Source of the DNA: Erysipelotrichaceae bacterium | GTDB lineage: Bacteria; Bacillota_I; Bacilli_A; RFN20; CAG-826 | Direction of reading: 5' to 3' | DNA length: 32,946 nt | NCBI GenBank assembly: GCA_022777645.1 | Contig: JALFFX010000053.1 | Coordinates: forward strand, 1-32,946 | Part shown: positions 18,183-26,862 of the stretch, piece by piece | How the letters are laid out: each line of letters begins with the position of its first letter | Position numbering within the stretch: position 1 is the first letter of the stretch | Program-made: the position numbers and the translations under genes | The notes under the pieces: generated by a model | What the model was told of the DNA's origin: nothing | The model's input: the letters and a program-made list of their open reading frames with translations, nothing else | Databases searched by the model: none

Positions 18183-18404
18183 ATGGCAAAAGAAGGCGTC
18201 ATCGAGGTGGAAGCGACTGTCGTTGAAACATTACCAAATGCAATGTTTAGAGTTAAACTCGAAAACGGCGTCGTAATTCTGGCCTGCGTTTCTGGTAAAA
18301 TCCGTATGCATTACATTCGCATCTTACCAGGCGATAGAGTTACCGTCGAAATTTCACCGTATGATTTAACACGCGGGCGTATCACATTTAGATACAAAAA
18401 TTAA
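18183..18404 (+). CDS. infA: Translation initiation factor IF-1
   Basis: IF-1 occupies the 30S A site during initiation. The 73-residue OB-fold protein reads [20 protein letters not shown], then [24 protein letters not shown], and [12 protein letters not shown], which is the full family pattern at the usual length. Shine-Dalgarno AAGGAGGG precedes the ATG. It belongs to the adk-map-infA-rpmJ segment. Confidence 0.97.
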   Translation: MAKEGVIEVEATVVETLPNAMFRVKLENGVVILACVSGKIRMHYIRILPGDRVTVEISPYDLTRGRITFRYKN

Positions 18405-18407
18405 AAA

Positions 18408-18421
18408 ATGTAATATTACAT
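18408..18421 (+). repeat. Perfect 14-bp palindrome between infA and rpmJ
   Basis: ATGTAATATTACAT is a perfect palindrome filling half of the 29-nt gap between infA and rpmJ, directly before the rpmJ Shine-Dalgarno GGAGG. As DNA it could be an operator; as RNA it can form a 5-bp stem with a 4-nt loop. Neither role is shown. Confidence 0.4.
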
Positions 18422-18433
18422 GGAGGAATTATT

Positions 18434-18547
18434 ATGAAAGTTAGACCTTCAGTCAAACCTATGTGCGATAAGTGCAAGGTTATTAAACGCCACGGCAAAA
18501 TTATGGTTATTTGTGAAAATCCAAAACACAAACAACGCCAAGGCTAA
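18434..18547 (+). CDS. rpmJ: 50S ribosomal protein L36 (zinc form)
   Basis: This 37-residue gene encodes the smallest ribosomal protein, a 23S rRNA binder of the 50S subunit. It starts [19 protein letters not shown] and has the zinc ligands Cys 11, Cys 14, Cys 27 and His 32 (MCDKC and ICENPKH), ending KQRQG. The ATG at 18434 follows TGGAGG with normal spacing. Its place between infA and rpsM is the standard one. Confidence 0.97.
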   Translation: MKVRPSVKPMCDKCKVIKRHGKIMVICENPKHKQRQG

Positions 18548-18565
18548 TTTAGGAGGAATCAATAT

Positions 18566-18943
18566 ATGGCACGTATTGTCGGGGTTGATATCCCAAATGA
18601 TAAGCGCGTTGTCGTTTCCATCACCTATATTTACGGTATTGGTAACACAACAGCAAAAAAGATTTGTAAAGCCGCAAACGTTGACGAAGATATTCGTGTT
18701 AAAAATTTAACCGAAGAACAATTATCTGCTATTCGTCAAGAAATTGCTAAATACAAAGTCGAAGGTGACTTACGTCGTGAAGTCGCTTTAAACATTAAAC
18801 GTTTAACCGAAATCGGTTGCTACCGCGGTATGAGACATCGTAAAGGTTTACCAGTCAATGGTCAACGCACACGTACAAATGCTCGTACAAGAAAAGGTAA
18901 ACGTAAAACTATTGCCAACAAGAAAGTGGCATCTCAAGGTTAA
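18566..18943 (+). CDS. rpsM: 30S ribosomal protein S13
   Basis: S13 lies at the top of the 30S head and contacts the P-site tRNA. The protein starts [20 protein letters not shown] and has [30 protein letters not shown] and the basic tail [16 protein letters not shown]. The length of 125 residues is normal. Shine-Dalgarno AGGAGG precedes the ATG. Confidence 0.97.
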   Translation: MARIVGVDIPNDKRVVVSITYIYGIGNTTAKKICKAANVDEDIRVKNLTEEQLSAIRQEIAKYKVEGDLRREVALNIKRLTEIGCYRGMRHRKGLPVNGQRTRTNARTRKGKRKTIANKKVASQG

Positions 18944-18961
18944 TGAAAGGAGCATAGTATC

Positions 18962-19351
18962 ATGGCAACTAAAACAACCTCACGTAAGAAAAAAATCAAA
19001 CGTTCATTTACTAAAGGTATGGCTCATGTTCACAGCACCTTTAATAACACAATCGTCACTATTACTGATGAAAAAGGTAATGTAATCTCTTGGTCCAGCG
19101 CTGGCGCATTAGGCTTCAAAGGTGCAAAGAAATCTACACCATTTGCCGCTCAACTCGCTGGTGAAGCAGCTGCTAAAGTTGCATTCGATCAAGGTTTACG
19201 CACTGTTGATGTCGACGTTAAAGGACCTGGCCCAGGTAGAGAAGGTGCAGTCAGAGCTCTTGCTACTGCTGGTCTTCAAGTCTTATCAATTACTGATAGC
19301 ACACCAGTTCCACACAACGGATGCCGTCCACCAAAGAGACCTCGTGGTTAA
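18962..19351 (+). CDS. rpsK: 30S ribosomal protein S11
   Basis: S11 is a platform protein near the mRNA exit and the E site. The product has [51 protein letters not shown], and the C-terminal [11 protein letters not shown], all diagnostic. The length of 129 residues is normal. The start has Shine-Dalgarno AAAGGAG. Confidence 0.97.
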   Translation: MATKTTSRKKKIKRSFTKGMAHVHSTFNNTIVTITDEKGNVISWSSAGALGFKGAKKSTPFAAQLAGEAAAKVAFDQGLRTVDVDVKGPGPGREGAVRALATAGLQVLSITDSTPVPHNGCRPPKRPRG

Positions 19352-19365
19352 TAGGAGGAAATAAT

Positions 19366-20349
19366 ATGTCTAATTTAGCAAAACCATTCGAACGTGCTTC
19401 ATTCGAAGTCGCCAAAGTTCTTGAAAAAGAAAATTATGGCAAATTTGTCATTAAACCACTCGAAAGAGGATTTGGCCTCACTATCGGAAATTCACTTCGT
19501 CGCATTCTTCTCGCTAGCCTTCCAGGCGCCAGCGTTTATGCTGTTCAAATCGAAGGCGCGCAACACGAATTCTCTGCCTTAGAAGGCATTGAAGAAGACG
19601 TCACCGCCATTATCTTAAATTTAAAAGATTTAGTTCTTCGCATTGACGATGATACAAATAAAGTATTATCAGTTTCTGTAAAAGGACCAAAAGTTGTTAA
19701 AGCAAGCGATCTTGTTTTACCAGACATGGTTACCATCGTCAATCCAGATCTTGAAATCGCTCATGTCGCAGAAGGCGGTTCTCTTAACATGACAATTTAT
19801 GCTCGTAATGGTCGAGGATATGTTACAAGCGATATGAACAAAGTCGAACAAGATGCTGCAAGTTTATTCAGCAGTGAAGGCGCAATCATCTCCACCGACT
19901 CAAATTATTCACCAGTTACACGCGCAAGCTACGCTGTTGAACCAACTCGTGTCGGTCATGATTCTCATTACGATATGCTCACATTAGAAGTTTGGACTGA
20001 TGGTTCAATTCTTCCACAAAGAGCAGTCGCATTAGCAGCCCAAATGCTTACAATTAACTTGCTTCCATTTGTCGAACTTGAAAAAACTGTTGAAGATATC
20101 AACATGATTAAAGAAGTTGTTGTCGAACAAGAAAACAAATTTGAAAATACACCAATTGAAGATTTAGACCTTTCTTGCCGTAGCTATAACTGCTTAAAAC
20201 GCGCTGGTATTTCAACCGTTGCAGAATTAACTCAAAAAACCGAAGATGAAATGATGAAAGTCAGAAATCTCGGTAAGAAATCACTTAAAGAAGTCAAAGA
20301 AAAATTACTTGAAAACAATTTAAGTTTCCGCGACTACAATCAAGAATAA
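19366..20349 (+). CDS. rpoA: DNA-directed RNA polymerase alpha subunit
   Basis: Alpha dimerises to nucleate RNA polymerase assembly, and its C-terminal domain binds UP elements and activators. The 327-residue protein has the N-terminal domain (GNSLRRILLASLPGASVYAV) and a complete C-terminal domain (IEDLDLSCRSYNCLKRAGI, then VRNLGKKSLKEVKEKL). I chose ATG 19366, after AGGAGG; the frame extends 15 codons further upstream but only into rpsK. Position between rpsK and rplQ is standard. Confidence 0.98.
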   Translation: MSNLAKPFERASFEVAKVLEKENYGKFVIKPLERGFGLTIGNSLRRILLASLPGASVYAVQIEGAQHEFSALEGIEEDVTAIILNLKDLVLRIDDDTNKVLSVSVKGPKVVKASDLVLPDMVTIVNPDLEIAHVAEGGSLNMTIYARNGRGYVTSDMNKVEQDAASLFSSEGAIISTDSNYSPVTRASYAVEPTRVGHDSHYDMLTLEVWTDGSILPQRAVALAAQMLTINLLPFVELEKTVEDINMIKEVVVEQENKFENTPIEDLDLSCRSYNCLKRAGISTVAELTQKTEDEMMKVRNLGKKSLKEVKEKLLENNLSFRDYNQE

Positions 20350-20358
20350 GGAGATAAT

Positions 20359-20739
20359 ATGGCAGCACAAGGACGTAAAAATGTTCATGGAAAAACCGGT
20401 GTTCGCTTCAAAGCAGCTTATACCAAATCCAAACATGAAAATAAATTAAGAACATTAGCTACCACAATGGTAGAACACGGAAGTGTTACTGTTACAAGCG
20501 GTATGGTTAAAGAATTAAAATCCTTAACCGATCACTTAATTACTCTTGCTAAACGTGGAGATTTACACGCTCGTCGTCAAGCCGCAGCGGTTCTTCGTTC
20601 AAAAGAAGCAGTTGTCAAACTCTTCGATGAATTAGCAAAACGCTTTGCCAGCCGTAATGGCGGATATACCCGTGCCCTCAAAGCCGGCTTCCGCAAAGGC
20701 GACAATGCTCAACTTGTATTAGTTTCACTTGTTGATTAA
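20359..20739 (+). CDS. rplQ: 50S ribosomal protein L17
   Basis: L17 sits near the exit tunnel on the solvent face of the 50S subunit. The family blocks LRTLATTMVEHGSVTVT and RKGDNAQLVLVSLVD are present in a 126-residue product. The segment KRGDLHARRQAAAVL is also conserved. It is the last gene of the operon and is followed by a strong terminator; the ECF transporter genes that follow rplQ in many Bacilli are absent. Confidence 0.97.
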   Translation: MAAQGRKNVHGKTGVRFKAAYTKSKHENKLRTLATTMVEHGSVTVTSGMVKELKSLTDHLITLAKRGDLHARRQAAAVLRSKEAVVKLFDELAKRFASRNGGYTRALKAGFRKGDNAQLVLVSLVD

Positions 20740-20754
20740 TATCTTAAACTTATT

Positions 20755-20782
20755 AGAGAGGTGTTTCACCTCTCTTTTTTTG
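20755..20782 (+). terminator. Strong Rho-independent terminator ending the ribosomal protein operon
   Basis: AGAGAGGTG (20755-20763) and CACCTCTCT (20767-20775) form a 9-bp stem closed by a TTT loop, followed by a run of T to 20781. This is a textbook intrinsic terminator 16 nt after the rplQ stop. Confidence 0.9.
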
Positions 20783-20837
20783 TTATTTAAATGTTTATAA
20801 AAACAATAATAAATTTGCAATAAAATATTTTATTATT

Positions 20838-20846
20838 TGCTATAAT
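20838..20846 (+). promoter_or_regulatory. Extended -10 promoter for lemA
   Basis: TGCTATAAT is a perfect extended -10 element (TGnTATAAT). The nearest -35-like hexamer, TTGCAA at 20815-20820, is 20 bp away, longer than ideal, so the extended -10 probably dominates. Transcription would start about 20853, leaving a leader with the Shine-Dalgarno AAGGAGG. Confidence 0.65.
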
Positions 20847-20877
20847 AAAAACATAATTATTTAAGGAGGAGCTAAAA

Positions 20878-21450
20878 ATGGAACCAATTTATATATTTTT
20901 AATCGTTTTGGCAGCCGTTTTAGTACTTTTAATTGTCATCGTTGTGAGTTGGTATATTCGCACCATGAACAAATTAAGACAAATGTGTGAAAAAGTCGAT
21001 GAATCAGAATCTGGAATTGATGTCGCTTTGACAAAAAGATTTGATTTATTAACAAAAGAAGTTGCCGTTGTTAAAGGCGTAGCAAAACATGAAGCAGAAA
21101 CTTTAGAAAAAGTTATTGCTATGCGTCAACCAAATAAAGGTGCTTCAATGCAAGAAAAATCTGAATTTGCAAGCCAAGTTACAAAAGCTTTTGATTCGAT
21201 CAATGTCGTTATGGAAAGATATCCAGAACTCAAAGCTACTGCTAACTTCTCTCAACTTCAAAACCAAGTATTTGATGTTGAAGAACAACTTCAAGCAGCG
21301 AGAAGAGTTTATAACGCTAATGTCCGTGAACTCAACCAACTCGTTGTTATGTTCCCTTCAAGTTTTGTTGCTAGACGTATCGGTGTTGAAAAACGTGAAT
21401 ATTTCGAAGCCGAAGCTAAAAAACGTGAAGACGTTAAAATTGAATTTTAA
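20878..21450 (+). CDS. lemA: LemA family membrane protein
   Basis: The 190-residue protein has one N-terminal membrane segment (about residues 4-26) followed by a helical, coiled-coil-like domain with the family pattern MNKLRQMCEKVDESESGIDV and RFDLLTKEVAVVKGVAKHE, and further on RVYNANVRELNQLVVMFPS. LemA proteins are widespread, predicted to have an outward N-terminus and cytoplasmic or periplasmic helical bundle; their biochemical role is not established. It is followed after 2 nt by a DUF3137 gene, a pairing seen in other bacteria. Strong Shine-Dalgarno and its own promoter. Confidence 0.92.
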   Translation: MEPIYIFLIVLAAVLVLLIVIVVSWYIRTMNKLRQMCEKVDESESGIDVALTKRFDLLTKEVAVVKGVAKHEAETLEKVIAMRQPNKGASMQEKSEFASQVTKAFDSINVVMERYPELKATANFSQLQNQVFDVEEQLQAARRVYNANVRELNQLVVMFPSSFVARRIGVEKREYFEAEAKKREDVKIEF

Positions 21451-21452
21451 TT

Positions 21453-22364
21453 ATGGACGAAATTATTGAAAAATACGAAGCTCTCCGCTTAAGTAGAGTT
21501 AAACGTGCCCGCATTTTTCAAATTATTTTTATTGCCGCGATTGTGGTGACAACTATATGTTTTATTACCACAATAATCATGGGTGGAAATACTTTAGTTA
21601 GCATCTTTGCTGGAATCAATATTGTATTATTTATCATTTTTATCAGCTTATTTCTTACTGAAAAAAGAAAATGGTATCGCTTTTTCAAAACAACAATTGT
21701 TAAAGATTTGATTCAAGCTAAATATCCTGGAAGTGTATTTAATCCAGATGCTGGTATTGATCTTAATACGTTGATGAAGCCAGAATTCTTCGCTCGTCCA
21801 GATCGATATTATAGCAATGACTTGCTTGTGGCCGGCATTGATTCTACTTCCTTTACAATGTCTGATTATGTTTTGCAAAAACGTCACGAAGATAAAGACG
21901 GACATATCACATATCAAACATACGCTGAAGGAAGATTCTTCGATTTCCATTTCAACCGTGATTTTAAAAACACAGTGCGTGTTATTGAAAAACAAGGATT
22001 TTTCACTTTTGGTGATAAATCAAAAAGAGTTGAACTTGAATCAGTAGATTTCAATAAGAAATTCAATACTTTTGCTACTGATGAACTAACAGCGTTTTAT
22101 ATTCTTACTCCACAAGTGCAAGAAGAAATGCTTCGTCTTGAATCTTGTTTTAAAGGCAATATTATGTTTTGCTTCAATGTCGATCATTTATATATTGCGG
22201 TAAATGATGGTAAAGACTCTTTTGTCAGCGATTTATTTAAACCAGTTTCAAAAGAAAATATCTCTAAATTAGTGGAAGAAATTGAAATTCCTTTAAATTT
22301 CATTAACGCTTTAAAACTTAATCGCGAAAAATATTCACGCGATATTGATAACGACGCGATTTAA
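21453..22364 (+). CDS. DUF3137-type membrane protein paired with LemA
   Basis: The 303-residue product has two hydrophobic segments near the N-terminus (about 21-43 and 48-68) followed by a soluble domain. The latter carries the DUF3137 pattern: EGRFFDFHFNRDFKNTVRV, then ELESVDFNKKFNTFATD, AFYILTPQVQEEMLRLE and CFNVDHLYIAVND. The function of this family is unknown. It starts 2 nt after lemA (TAATTATG) without a Shine-Dalgarno, so it probably depends on lemA translation. The stop codon lies in the loop of a terminator hairpin. Confidence 0.8.
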   Translation: MDEIIEKYEALRLSRVKRARIFQIIFIAAIVVTTICFITTIIMGGNTLVSIFAGINIVLFIIFISLFLTEKRKWYRFFKTTIVKDLIQAKYPGSVFNPDAGIDLNTLMKPEFFARPDRYYSNDLLVAGIDSTSFTMSDYVLQKRHEDKDGHITYQTYAEGRFFDFHFNRDFKNTVRVIEKQGFFTFGDKSKRVELESVDFNKKFNTFATDELTAFYILTPQVQEEMLRLESCFKGNIMFCFNVDHLYIAVNDGKDSFVSDLFKPVSKENISKLVEEIEIPLNFINALKLNREKYSRDIDNDAI

Positions 22365-22377
22365 TTCGCGTCTTTTC
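22353..22377 (+). terminator. Terminator overlapping the end of the DUF3137 gene
   Basis: GACGCGA (22353-22359) pairs with TCGCGTC (22366-22372) over a 6-nt loop that holds the gene's TAA stop codon; TTTT follows shortly after. The hairpin ends about 10 nt before the next start codon, leaving no room for a downstream promoter with a leader. Confidence 0.65.
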
Positions 22378-22382
22378 TGTTT

Positions 22383-23744
22383 ATGATGAAAAAAATATTA
22401 TTAAGTATTATTTGTTTATTATCTCTTGGATCTTGCTCTATTTTGGTTACACAAAATTCATCTACTAGTAGCAACGATTCAACATCAACTGATATTTCAA
22501 CATCCTCTGGTGAAGATGTTTCATCTGATGATTCAACTTTAGTTGATGATTCTTCTTATGAGATAATAACAAGTGAAAATTATCAACCACCTATTTCATC
22601 ATCTTTTCCAAGTGAAGAAGCTACATCTTATAAAGTAATTGATAATACATATTCAAGTGCATTTTCATTTAAATATACTACGGGCAATTATTCAAACCAA
22701 TATGGCGTAGATGCTTCTATTAATATCCTTGATATTGATTTTCAATATTATCGCGCGGTTCAAGCTCCTGATGGATATTTAATCAAAATGCTTGATCTTG
22801 ATGCGGCATTAGCTTTTTCTAATCAGCTCGGCGGAGCTTTGATGAATGTTTCAGAAATTAACCACTTAGCGAATATTGAAATTACATATTATAACGAATC
22901 ATCATCTATTAGTGGTGGATATGTTAGATTTGGCAAAAATCTTACTTGTGCTTATGGCTATGAATTAACTTATTCAGAAAGTGATATTACATTATCATTT
23001 AATATTCCTGAATCAAAATATTTCCGCATTGAAACTAATGGGGCAAATCTTGTTATCAAAAGCATCAAATTAGGAATTGCTCAAGGAAATGTCGCTGATG
23101 ATGGATATGGTTATTATACAAAACAAGAATATCGCATTAATCCAATCAAATTTAGCGGTGAACTTCAAAGCGGTGTCTCTTTTGTTGATGTTCCTACATC
23201 TATTTCAGTTAATAAAAATAGTTCAACATATATCGTAAACGAAACAAAAAGACTAACTTATTATGATTATGATTATGTCACTTCAAATAATCTTGAACCT
23301 AGTGAAGTAAGTATTATCGATCCTCTTGAAGTCGCTCTTTATTATGCGGCATTTAATAAGGCACCGGTGAATTATAATGAAAGCGGAAGCAGCAATCATT
23401 CATATTTTGGTGATTATGCTCGACGTATATCTTCTGAATATTCTAGAACTGATGGTTATGTTAATGCTTTATCTGGCATTACACCAACAGATGGTTATAT
23501 CGAATTAGATATTGGAGTTAATGGTAATTACGCAATAAGAAGTCGTGGAGTTGGCCGAATCGTTGTCTTTTATAGCGGTTCTTCGTCTTCAGGTTATGAT
23601 AATTCTCCACTTCTTGTTTATACCGATGATCACTATGCAACATTTCGTGAATTTTTAGGCTATGATTTTTCACTTCCATTTGATGCTCAAAATCAGAGAA
23701 CCGGTAATACATATAAGCCATATAATGTCTTATCGCCTAAATAA
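22383..23744 (+). CDS. Lipoprotein with a barnase-like ribonuclease domain at the C-terminus
   Basis: This 453-residue product begins with a lipoprotein signal peptide (lipobox LGSC, Cys 18; two adjacent ATGs possible). A Ser/Thr/Asp linker (about 19-80) and a middle beta-rich region (about 85-235) follow. Residues about 312-425 resemble guanyl-specific ribonucleases of the barnase type: EVALYYAAFNKAPVNY matches the N-terminal helix, YIELDI places Glu 374 at the catalytic glutamate, the RSRGVGRIVVF segment gives Arg 386-392, and YTDDHYATF places His 417 at the catalytic histidine. It would therefore act on RNA outside the cell, tethered to the membrane. No barstar-like inhibitor is next to it. 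No Shine-Dalgarno precedes the start, which lies just after a terminator. Confidence 0.7.
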   Translation: MMKKILLSIICLLSLGSCSILVTQNSSTSSNDSTSTDISTSSGEDVSSDDSTLVDDSSYEIITSENYQPPISSSFPSEEATSYKVIDNTYSSAFSFKYTTGNYSNQYGVDASINILDIDFQYYRAVQAPDGYLIKMLDLDAALAFSNQLGGALMNVSEINHLANIEITYYNESSSISGGYVRFGKNLTCAYGYELTYSESDITLSFNIPESKYFRIETNGANLVIKSIKLGIAQGNVADDGYGYYTKQEYRINPIKFSGELQSGVSFVDVPTSISVNKNSSTYIVNETKRLTYYDYDYVTSNNLEPSEVSIIDPLEVALYYAAFNKAPVNYNESGSSNHSYFGDYARRISSEYSRTDGYVNALSGITPTDGYIELDIGVNGNYAIRSRGVGRIVVFYSGSSSSGYDNSPLLVYTDDHYATFREFLGYDFSLPFDAQNQRTGNTYKPYNVLSPK

Positions 23745-23755
23745 ATAAAATAGAG

Positions 23756-23773
23756 TAAAATATATTTGAAAGG
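23756..23773 (+). promoter_or_regulatory. Possible -10 box and ribosome binding site before preT
   Basis: TAAAAT (23756-23761) could be a -10 box, with no clear -35, and GAAAGG (23768-23773) could be the ribosome binding site, although its 12-nt distance to the ATG is long. No terminator is visible between the lipoprotein gene and preT, so readthrough is also possible. Confidence 0.3.
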
Positions 23774-23785
23774 TAACAATAATAT

Positions 23786-25018
23786 ATGAACGAAAAATAT
23801 TGTAAAGATTTCGAAAATGCTTTTTCGCCTTTAACAGTGTGCGAAGAAGCGTCAAGATGTCTTCTTTGTCTTGATGCTCCTTGTTCAAAAGCATGTCCTG
23901 CTGGAACAAATCCAGACAAATTCATCCGTTCAGTGCGCTTCCGCAACTTCAAAGGCGCAGCTGAAACAATTAGAGAAAACAATGCATTAGGTGCGATATG
24001 TGCCCGTGTATGTCCAACCGAAAAATATTGTCAAAAAGGTTGCTCAAGAAGTGGAATTGATCATCCAATTGATATTGGTCGTATTCAACGTTATGTCACT
24101 GATTTTGAAGAAGCAACAAAAATGCAAATATTAAAAGCAGACAAACATAACGGCAAATCAGTTGCTATTGTTGGTTCTGGTCCAAGCGCCCTTCAAGCAA
24201 GTGTGTCTCTCCGCCTTTTAGGATATGATGTCACTATTTATGAAAAAGAAAATGTTCTTGGTGGCATGCTTCGCTTAATTCCTGAATATCGTCTTCCTGA
24301 TAGAGTAGTTGATCACGAAATTAAGCGAATTGAAGATTTAGGTGTTAAATTTATTACCAATACAAAAGTTGGTGAAGATGTCACTATTGAACAATTAAAA
24401 GAAAAACATGATGCAGTCTTACTCGCAGTTGGTTATTCATATGGCAAAATTTTACCAATGTTTAAAGATAACAAATATGTGGTTTCTGCTGTCGATTTAT
24501 TAAGAAAAATCAAAGCTAATAAAGGTGATGTTAAATTACCTGATAATGTCTTGGTTATCGGTGGTGGCGATGTCGCTATGGACGTTGTGACTTCATTAAA
24601 ATTAATTGGTGTTAAACATGTAAGTGATGTTGTCTATGAAATGTTTAGCGAATTTAAAGCCAGTAAGAAAGAACTTGAAGGCGCTCAAAAGATGGGTGTA
24701 ACAATCATCGATGGTTATGTGCCAAGCGAAGTCAAAGATAACGAAGTGACATTTACACATCGTGAAATTCAAAGCAAATTAACACTTAAAGCTGACATGA
24801 TTGTTCTTGCAGTTGGTCAATATCCAGATGTTACAAATCTTGGTGTTGAATTAGTCAAAAACGAAGTCGATGTTGGAAAACCATATTTCACAAATGATCC
24901 AAAAGTATTCGTATGTGGTGATATTGCTCATTCTCGTTTTGATAAAACAGTTGTCGGCGGTGTTCGCACTGCTAAAGAAGTCGCATTATATATCGACATG
25001 ATGATTGGAGGAAAATAA
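23786..25018 (+). CDS. preT: NAD-dependent dihydropyrimidine dehydrogenase, subunit PreT
   Basis: With PreA, this flavoprotein reduces uracil and thymine to their dihydro forms using NADH. The 410-residue protein has an N-terminal iron-sulfur domain (Cys 25, 28, 33, 37 in [13 protein letters not shown]; Cys 72, 76, 82, 86 in [14 protein letters not shown]), an FAD-binding loop [11 protein letters not shown] (126-136), and an NAD-binding loop [11 protein letters not shown]. Family features such as [18 protein letters not shown] are nearly identical to E. coli PreT (YeiT). It is followed by preA with 1 nt between them, the conserved operon. A glutamate synthase small subunit is excluded by the preA partner and the length. 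Confidence 0.94.
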   Translation: MNEKYCKDFENAFSPLTVCEEASRCLLCLDAPCSKACPAGTNPDKFIRSVRFRNFKGAAETIRENNALGAICARVCPTEKYCQKGCSRSGIDHPIDIGRIQRYVTDFEEATKMQILKADKHNGKSVAIVGSGPSALQASVSLRLLGYDVTIYEKENVLGGMLRLIPEYRLPDRVVDHEIKRIEDLGVKFITNTKVGEDVTIEQLKEKHDAVLLAVGYSYGKILPMFKDNKYVVSAVDLLRKIKANKGDVKLPDNVLVIGGGDVAMDVVTSLKLIGVKHVSDVVYEMFSEFKASKKELEGAQKMGVTIIDGYVPSEVKDNEVTFTHREIQSKLTLKADMIVLAVGQYPDVTNLGVELVKNEVDVGKPYFTNDPKVFVCGDIAHSRFDKTVVGGVRTAKEVALYIDMMIGGK

Positions 25019-25019
25019 G

Positions 25020-26267
25020 ATGATTAAAAAAGATTTATCAATTGATTTCCTTGGTGTTCATTTTGAAAACCCATTCTGCTTATCAAGTTCTCCAGTTGGC
25101 AACTGCTATGAAATGTGCAAAAAAGCTTATGAAGTTGGTTGGGGTGGCGTTGTCTTTAAAACTATTGGTCCAAAATCATATTTTATTGACGAAGTATCTC
25201 CTCGTTTTGACAAATTAAATAAAGAATCAACTCCATTTGTTGGTTTTAAAAACATGGAGCAAATCGCCGAACATTCTTTAGAAGAAAATCTTCGCGATTT
25301 ACGTAAACTTAAAGATGAATTCCCAGATAAAGTTTTAATTGCTTCCATCATGGGCAACGATGAAGAAACATGGGAAGATTTAGCAGCCAAAGTTGAAGAA
25401 GCTGGCGCTGATATGATTGAAATGAATTTATCATGTCCACAAATGACATCTCATGCGATGGGAAGTGATGTTGGCACTAACGCTGAACTTTGTAAAAAAT
25501 ATTGCCAAGCTGTTAAACGCGGCAGCAAACTTCCAATGATGGCAAAGATGACACCAAATATCACCGATATGGTTCCTGTTGCTCTCGCCTGTCTTGAAGG
25601 TGGTGCAGATGGTATTGCAGCTATCAACACAATCAAATCGATTTGTAATATTGATTTAGATAAAAAGGTTGGTCTTCCAATTGTTGATGGAAAATCATCA
25701 ATAAGTGGATATTCTGGCAAAGCTGTTAAACCTGTTGCTCTTCGTTTTATTCAACAAATGAGACAAGATCCACACTTAAAAGATTTAGCAATTTCTGGTA
25801 TTGGTGGAATTGAAACATGGGAAGATGCTGCTGAATTCATTCTTGTTGGTGCATCAACTCTTCAAGTTACAACATCAATTATGCAATATGGCTATCGTGT
25901 TGTTGAAGACATGAAAAACGGCTTAATGCATTATATGGAAGAACAAGGTGTTGATCATCTTTCTGATTTAGTAGGACTTGCTAATAAAAATATCATTCCT
26001 GCTGAGAATTTAAATCGTGATTATATCGTTCGTCCAAAATTTGATTTAGATAAATGTGTCAAATGTGGAAGATGCTATATTTCTTGTTTTGATGGTGGTC
26101 ACCAAGCCATTGTTTGGGACAAAGAAAAACGCGAACCAAGCTGTGACACTAATAAATGTGTTGGCTGTCTCCTCTGCGGTCATGTTTGCCCAGTCGGTGC
26201 AATCTCAAAAGGCGAAATTACGATAAAGAAAAATCGTAAAACTAAAGTCGAAGATATCAAATTATAA
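25020..26267 (+). CDS. preA: NAD-dependent dihydropyrimidine dehydrogenase, catalytic subunit PreA
   Basis: PreA is the FMN-containing half that binds the pyrimidine. The 415-residue protein has a TIM-barrel dihydroorotate-dehydrogenase-like domain ([62 protein letters not shown]) and a C-terminal ferredoxin domain with two 4Fe-4S motifs ([11 protein letters not shown] and [16 protein letters not shown]). These match the bacterial PreA family closely. I chose the ATG at 25020; five upstream codons belong to the end of preT. Ribosome binding site TTGGAGG lies inside preT. The same enzyme in gut bacteria is known to inactivate 5-fluorouracil. No dihydropyrimidinase gene is nearby. Confidence 0.95.
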   Translation: MIKKDLSIDFLGVHFENPFCLSSSPVGNCYEMCKKAYEVGWGGVVFKTIGPKSYFIDEVSPRFDKLNKESTPFVGFKNMEQIAEHSLEENLRDLRKLKDEFPDKVLIASIMGNDEETWEDLAAKVEEAGADMIEMNLSCPQMTSHAMGSDVGTNAELCKKYCQAVKRGSKLPMMAKMTPNITDMVPVALACLEGGADGIAAINTIKSICNIDLDKKVGLPIVDGKSSISGYSGKAVKPVALRFIQQMRQDPHLKDLAISGIGGIETWEDAAEFILVGASTLQVTTSIMQYGYRVVEDMKNGLMHYMEEQGVDHLSDLVGLANKNIIPAENLNRDYIVRPKFDLDKCVKCGRCYISCFDGGHQAIVWDKEKREPSCDTNKCVGCLLCGHVCPVGAISKGEITIKKNRKTKVEDIKL

Positions 26268-26272
26268 TTAAT

Positions 26273-26303
26273 ATCGGTTATCGAAAGGTAACCGATTTTA
26301 TTT
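26273..26303 (+). terminator. Terminator after preA
   Basis: ATCGGTTA (26273-26280) pairs with TAACCGAT (26289-26296) over an 8-nt loop; the downstream tract TTTTATTT is imperfect. Moderately convincing intrinsic terminator 5 nt after the preA stop. Confidence 0.65.
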
Positions 26304-26330
26304 GGAAATGTTATAGCTTTGCTTTATCAT
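26302..26330 (+). promoter_or_regulatory. Promoter for the 26339 membrane protein gene (leaderless)
   Basis: TTGGAA (26302-26307) and TATCAT (26325-26330) are separated by 17 bp. The -10 box ends 8 nt before the ATG and no Shine-Dalgarno is present, so a leaderless mRNA is expected. Confidence 0.5.
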
Positions 26331-26338
26331 TATTTCAT

Positions 26339-26845
26339 ATGGAAAAGAAAAAGAAATTAGATTATTACACAAAATCAAAATTACTTATTCAAGGTGAATA
26401 TCTTCTTATCGCTATTGTCTTTTTAGTATTAGCGATCCTTCGCCTTGTTGGAGTTATTTCAGTCAATGAAATTCGTTCGAGAATATTTGTATTTATCACA
26501 ACTGCAGGATCTTGCTGGATAATTTTTGATTTTTTCTGGTCAACATTTTCAAAAAAGCATCGTGCGAAAGTTACTTATCTAGACAAGATTATTATGTTTC
26601 CTGTTGGTTTAGGCATATTAACATATGATCTTATCTCATTAATTAAATGGAGTAATAGTGATGAATGGTATCGCATTGGTATCGCCATTATTTTCCTTGT
26701 GATATTCTGTGTTTATACATTTCAAGCTATTTATCATTGGTTTTATCCAACAAAAGCTTTTCTTGCAGCAGTTGAAGCGGACTTAAAAGAAAAAGAAGAA
26801 AGCAAAAAAGAAAACGAAGAAAATGAAAAAGGTGATGGCGAATAA
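26339..26845 (+). CDS. Small four-helix membrane protein of unknown function
   Basis: The 168-residue product has four hydrophobic segments (about 20-40, 49-67, 84-103 and 112-131) and a highly charged Lys/Glu tail (about 141-168) that should face the cytoplasm. I do not recognise the family and see no catalytic motif. The gene appears monocistronic, with its own leaderless-type promoter and a bidirectional terminator that begins inside its last codons. It is convergent with the lipoprotein gene downstream. Confidence 0.7.
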   Translation: MEKKKKLDYYTKSKLLIQGEYLLIAIVFLVLAILRLVGVISVNEIRSRIFVFITTAGSCWIIFDFFWSTFSKKHRAKVTYLDKIIMFPVGLGILTYDLISLIKWSNSDEWYRIGIAIIFLVIFCVYTFQAIYHWFYPTKAFLAAVEADLKEKEESKKENEENEKGDGE

Positions 26846-26859
26846 AACCATCACCTTTT
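26827..26859. terminator. Bidirectional terminator between convergent genes
   Basis: AAAAGGTGATGG (26827-26838) and CCATCACCTTTT (26848-26859) form a 12-bp perfect stem with a 9-nt loop. The symmetric A and T ends give T-runs on both strands, so it can end transcription of the membrane protein gene (+) and of the lipoprotein gene (-). On the + strand the stem includes the last codons and the loop includes the stop. Confidence 0.85.
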
Positions 26860-26862
26860 AAA

